Of a DNA stretch of 64,000 bases, positions 61,480-64,000 are shown piece by piece. Within the stretch, counting starts at the first letter, position 1. Every line of letters starts with the position of its first letter. Position numbers and translations under genes: made by a program. Source of the stretch: Streptomyces sp. 2114.4 (GTDB lineage: Bacteria; Actinomycetota; Actinomycetes; Streptomycetales; Streptomycetaceae); the NCBI RefSeq assembly GCF_900187385.1, contig NZ_FYEY01000001.1, positions 5,766,001 to 5,830,000 on the forward strand. The letters are read 5' to 3'. Under the pieces are notes generated by a model. The model did no database searches, was not told the origin of the DNA, and saw nothing but the letters and a program-made list of their open reading frames with translations.

Positions 61480-62622
61480 GTGGACGTGCAGAAGAAGCTC
61501 GACGACATCGTCGCGACCGTCGGCGGTGCCCGGTCCATGCCCATGTCGGCCTCGTGCGTGGTCAACCGCGCCGAGCTGCTTGCCATGCTGGAGGAGGTGC
61601 GGGCGGCGCTCCCGGGTTCCCTCGCGCAGGCGCAGGAGCTGCTGGGCGGGCGGGAGCAGATGGTCGAGCAGGCGCGGGCGGAGGCGGAGCGGATCATCGA
61701 GACCGCGCACGCCCAGCGCGGATCGCTGATCTCGGACACCGAGGTCGCCCGGCAGTCCCAGGACGAGGCGGACCGGATCCTCGCGGAGGCCCGCCGGGAG
61801 GCGGAGGAGATCCGCGCCGAGGCCGACGACTACGTCGACAGCAAGCTCGCCAACTTCGAGGTCGTGCTGACCAAGACCATCGGGTCCGTCGACCGCGGGC
61901 GCGAGAAGCTGCTCGGCCGCGACCCGGCCTCGGAGGGGCAGGCCTTCCCGGACGAGGACGGCACCCAGCCCCCGGAGCGCAGCGCGGACCCGGAGACCCT
62001 GCGGCAGCGCGCCGACGCCTATGTGGACGCCAAGTTCGGGGCGTTCCAGGCCGTACTGACCAAGACACTGGAGGCGGTCGGCCGGGGCCGCGACAAACTC
62101 CAGGGGGCCCGTGCGATCGATGAGCTGGGCCTCCACCTGGCCGCGCAGGGCGACCCGCAGGCCGGGCACCAGGCCGACGCCGACTATCTCGCCGGCCTGG
62201 CGGGCATCGGCGCCGAGCAGGAGCAGCAGCCGCCCCAGGCGCCCCCGATGCCCCAGGCACCTCCCATGCCCCAGGCGCAACCCCAGCCCCAGGAGCACCA
62301 GCAGCCCCTCCAGCCACAGCTCCAGCAGCAGGGCTACTACACCGACCCGGCGGTCTACCCGCAGCAGGACGTCTACGGCTATCAGCAGCCCCAGGAGGTC
62401 CCGTACGCCCAGCAGCAGGACCCGTACGGCTACGACTGGCAGCAGGCCCAGCAGCAGGGCTACGACCCGAACGCCTACCTCCAGCAGCAGGTGCCCCAGC
62501 AGCCCCAGCAGCCCCCGCACGGCCACCCCGCGCAGCCCGGCGCCCTGGACGAGACCAGCCTCTTCGACACCAGCATGATCGACCTGGACCAGCTCAGGGC
62601 GTACGAAGAGGGACGCCAGTAG
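61480..62622 (+). CDS. Coiled-coil, Gln/Pro-rich conserved protein (ATP synthase b/DivIVA-like N-part)
   Basis: A 380-residue protein with an N-terminal helical region (VDVQKKLDDIVATVGGARSM, then EELLA repeats, QARAEAERIIETAH and ILAEARREAEEIRAEADDYV), resembling the membrane-arm coiled coil of F0 subunit b or DivIVA-like scaffolds; a repeated segment (DDYVDSKLANFEVVLTKTI and DAYVDAKFGAFQAVLTKTL) shows internal duplication. The last 130 residues are disordered and Gln/Pro/Tyr-rich. Start chosen at GTG 61480; an ATG at 61387 in frame adds unconserved-looking residues. A cell-wall or division role is guessed from the fold only. Confidence 0.75.
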   Translation: MDVQKKLDDIVATVGGARSMPMSASCVVNRAELLAMLEEVRAALPGSLAQAQELLGGREQMVEQARAEAERIIETAHAQRGSLISDTEVARQSQDEADRILAEARREAEEIRAEADDYVDSKLANFEVVLTKTIGSVDRGREKLLGRDPASEGQAFPDEDGTQPPERSADPETLRQRADAYVDAKFGAFQAVLTKTLEAVGRGRDKLQGARAIDELGLHLAAQGDPQAGHQADADYLAGLAGIGAEQEQQPPQAPPMPQAPPMPQAQPQPQEHQQPLQPQLQQQGYYTDPAVYPQQDVYGYQQPQEVPYAQQQDPYGYDWQQAQQQGYDPNAYLQQQVPQQPQQPPHGHPAQPGALDETSLFDTSMIDLDQLRAYEEGRQ

Positions 62623-62822
62623 GCGGCCCCGCCCGCGGGCCGGGGAGGGGGCCGGGAGCGGATTGGGCCTATCGGGGCCCGTCCAGTATCCTGGCTCTTC
62701 GGTCGCGCGTATCTCCGCGATCTCTGCTGCCCGGATCCTGTCCCGCAGGAGTACGGACGGCACGGAAAACCCACAGAAAGCAGGAAGCCATCAACGCCCG
62801 CCTCGACCACCGTTCCCCTCTC

Positions 62823-63419
62823 GTGTTCGACACGCGCGAGCTGGGCCGGCGTCCCGGTGCGCTCAAGAAGACTTCCCGCTCCGTCGAGGCCCCCCGGGAC
62901 CTTGGCAATGAGGTCATCGGCGTGCCCGAGGGCGCACCGATCGAGCTCGACCTCCGCCTGGAATCGGTCATGGACGGGGTGCTTGTCACAGGCACCGGCC
63001 GTGCAACCGTCAAGGGGGAGTGCGTAAGGTGTCTGGAGCCGCTGGAGCGAGAGCTCGACGCGGATTTCCAGGAGATGTTCGCCTACCCCGACGCCGACGC
63101 CAGGGTCCATGAGGACGCCGGCGACGACGCCGAGGACGAGGAGGACACCCTCTTCCTCGAGGACGACCTGTTCGACCTCGAACCCGTGCTGCGTGACGCG
63201 GTGGTGCTTGCACTGCCGATGCAGCCGGTGTGCCAGGACGACTGCCCCGGCCTGTGCTCCGACTGCGGAGTGCGGCTGGCGGACGACCCGGACCACCACC
63301 ACGACGCCGTCGACATCCGTTGGGCGGCACTGCAGGGACTCGCCGGGACCGTCAAGGACGGCGAGAAGGACAACATGGGCGGCGCCGAAGCGGGCGTCGA
63401 CGAGAAGCAGGAGAAGTAG
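62823..63419 (+). CDS. DUF177 (YceD-like) protein, possible non-canonical start
   Basis: A DUF177 protein, usually next to rpmF and linked to rRNA and ribosome biogenesis. It has GECVRCLEPLERELDADFQE, an acidic linker (DAGDDAEDEEDTLFLEDDL) and a Cys cluster QDDCPGLCSDCG near the C-terminus. The first canonical codon in frame is GTG 62823, but coding-like residues NARLDHRSPL extend upstream and only ATC at 62790 has a ribosome site (AGGAAG). The last codon is 2 bases from the rpmF start. Confidence 0.85.
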   Translation: MFDTRELGRRPGALKKTSRSVEAPRDLGNEVIGVPEGAPIELDLRLESVMDGVLVTGTGRATVKGECVRCLEPLERELDADFQEMFAYPDADARVHEDAGDDAEDEEDTLFLEDDLFDLEPVLRDAVVLALPMQPVCQDDCPGLCSDCGVRLADDPDHHHDAVDIRWAALQGLAGTVKDGEKDNMGGAEAGVDEKQEK

Positions 63420-63421
63420 CC

Positions 63422-63595
63422 GTGGCTGTTCCGAAGCGGAAGATGTCGCGCAGCAACACGCGCCACCGCCGGTCGCAGTGGAAGGCTGCGGTCCCCACCC
63501 TGGTGGCGTGCGAGCGCTGCCACGAGCCGAAGCAGCAGCACATCGCGTGCCCGAGCTGCGGCACCTACAACAAGCGCCAGGTCCTCGAGGTCTGA
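63422..63595 (+). CDS. rpmF: 50S ribosomal protein L32, zinc form
   Basis: A 57-residue ribosomal protein: MAVPKRKMSRSNTRHRRSQW and the zinc-ribbon pairs CERCHEPKQQHIACPSC. GTG start at 63422. It is 2 bp behind DUF177 and 19 bp before rnc, the conserved DUF177-rpmF-rnc operon. Confidence 0.95.
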   Translation: MAVPKRKMSRSNTRHRRSQWKAAVPTLVACERCHEPKQQHIACPSCGTYNKRQVLEV

Positions 63596-63614
63596 GCGGC
63601 TGGTGACAGGCTTC

Positions 63615-64000
63615 ATGTCAGACGCCAATTCGACTTCCCGCAAACGCGGGGATGAACCGACTCCGGCGGACACGGCCTCGTCTCACACGCTTCTGGAAGG
63701 GCGGCTCGGGTACAAGCTCGAGTCCGCCCTTCTGGTGCGTGCGCTGACGCACCGCTCGTACGCATACGAGAACGGCGGTCTGCCCACCAACGAGCGGCTG
63801 GAATTCCTCGGGGATTCGGTGCTCGGCCTGGTGGTCACGGACACGCTGTACCGCATCCACCCCGATCTGCCCGAGGGCCAGCTGGCCAAGCTCCGGGCCG
63901 CGGTGGTCAACTCGCGTGCACTCGCCGAGGTGGGCCGCGGCCTCGACCTCGGTGCCTTCATCCGCCTCGGACGGGGCGAAGAGGGCACGGGCGGCCGGGA
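63615..64000 (+). CDS. rnc: Ribonuclease III (partial, N-terminal)
   Basis: The first 128 residues of double-strand-specific RNase III, which matures rRNA and, in Streptomyces, globally affects antibiotic synthesis (absB in S. coelicolor). The signature NERLEFLGDSVLGLVVTDTL contains the catalytic Glu and Asp; LTHRSYAYENG precedes it. The dsRNA-binding domain lies beyond the window edge. ATG at 63615 chosen; an in-frame GTG at 63603 is also possible. Cut off at the window end. Confidence 0.93.
   Translation, partial: MSDANSTSRKRGDEPTPADTASSHTLLEGRLGYKLESALLVRALTHRSYAYENGGLPTNERLEFLGDSVLGLVVTDTLYRIHPDLPEGQLAKLRAAVVNSRALAEVGRGLDLGAFIRLGRGEEGTGGR

Overview
The window is a piece of a Streptomyces chromosome. 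The base composition is very GC-rich with almost every third codon position G or C, starts are often GTG, several genes seem to be leaderless, and the gene order (proline catabolism, leuB-ilvE, cimA, accB-accE, two conservons, gltX, tRNA-Gln/tRNA-Glu, ndgR-leuCD, hupS, cofC, plsC-gpsA-ddlA, thiL-thiD, rpmB, recG, rsmD-coaD, rpmF-rnc) follows the core region around SCO5518-SCO5572 of S. coelicolor as I remember it. No phage, IS element or CRISPR array is visible.

Layout. 1-3.4 kb: a PucR-type regulator (cut by the window edge) divergent from proline dehydrogenase and P5C dehydrogenase. 3.4-6.4 kb: Uma2 nuclease-fold protein, a tiny ORF and a Tat-exported phosphatase. 6.5-9.0 kb: leuB and ilvE. 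9.1-15.1 kb: an accessory nitrogen locus with an NCS1 permease, a fused urease gamma/beta subunit, a urease-like alpha subunit, agmatine deiminase and a TetR regulator, with no urease accessory genes. 15.2-18.6 kb: a small secreted protein, an MHS-type transporter and an exported S37 peptidase. 18.6-20.6 kb: a leader peptide with tandem Ile codons and an attenuator ahead of cimA. 20.7-27.7 kb: YceI, a Tat-exported family 8 polysaccharide lyase, the acyl-CoA carboxylase pair accB-accE, about 900 bp of non-coding repeat sequence, and an exported DUF4360 protein. 27.8-38.3 kb: two tandem conservons (sensor kinase, roadblock, DUF742, GTPase); the second kinase gene carries an apparent -1 frameshift near its 3' end. 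38.8-43.4 kb: a small repeat-bearing peptide gene, a FAH-family hydrolase, gltX, a HAD hydrolase and a five-tRNA array. 43.3-49 kb: ndgR divergent from leuCD, hupS, small conserved genes and cofC. 48.7-64 kb: plsC-gpsA-ddlA, thiL, thiD, rpmB, a DAK2-domain gene, recG, rsmD-coaD, a coiled-coil protein, DUF177-rpmF-rnc (rnc cut by the edge).

How the genes fit together. Branched-chain amino-acid supply is the main thread: cimA (isoleucine via citramalate), leuB, leuC, leuD, ilvE and the regulator NdgR all lie here, with a predicted Ile attenuator on cimA. Proline catabolism, the agmatine/urease-like locus and the permease are nitrogen salvage functions. The right half is envelope, translation and cofactor housekeeping. 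The most unusual objects are a 249-residue intein inside the Walker A motif of RecG with the hallmarks of a class 3 intein and a decayed homing-endonuclease domain, the urease-like/agmatine-deiminase locus, and the cimA attenuator.
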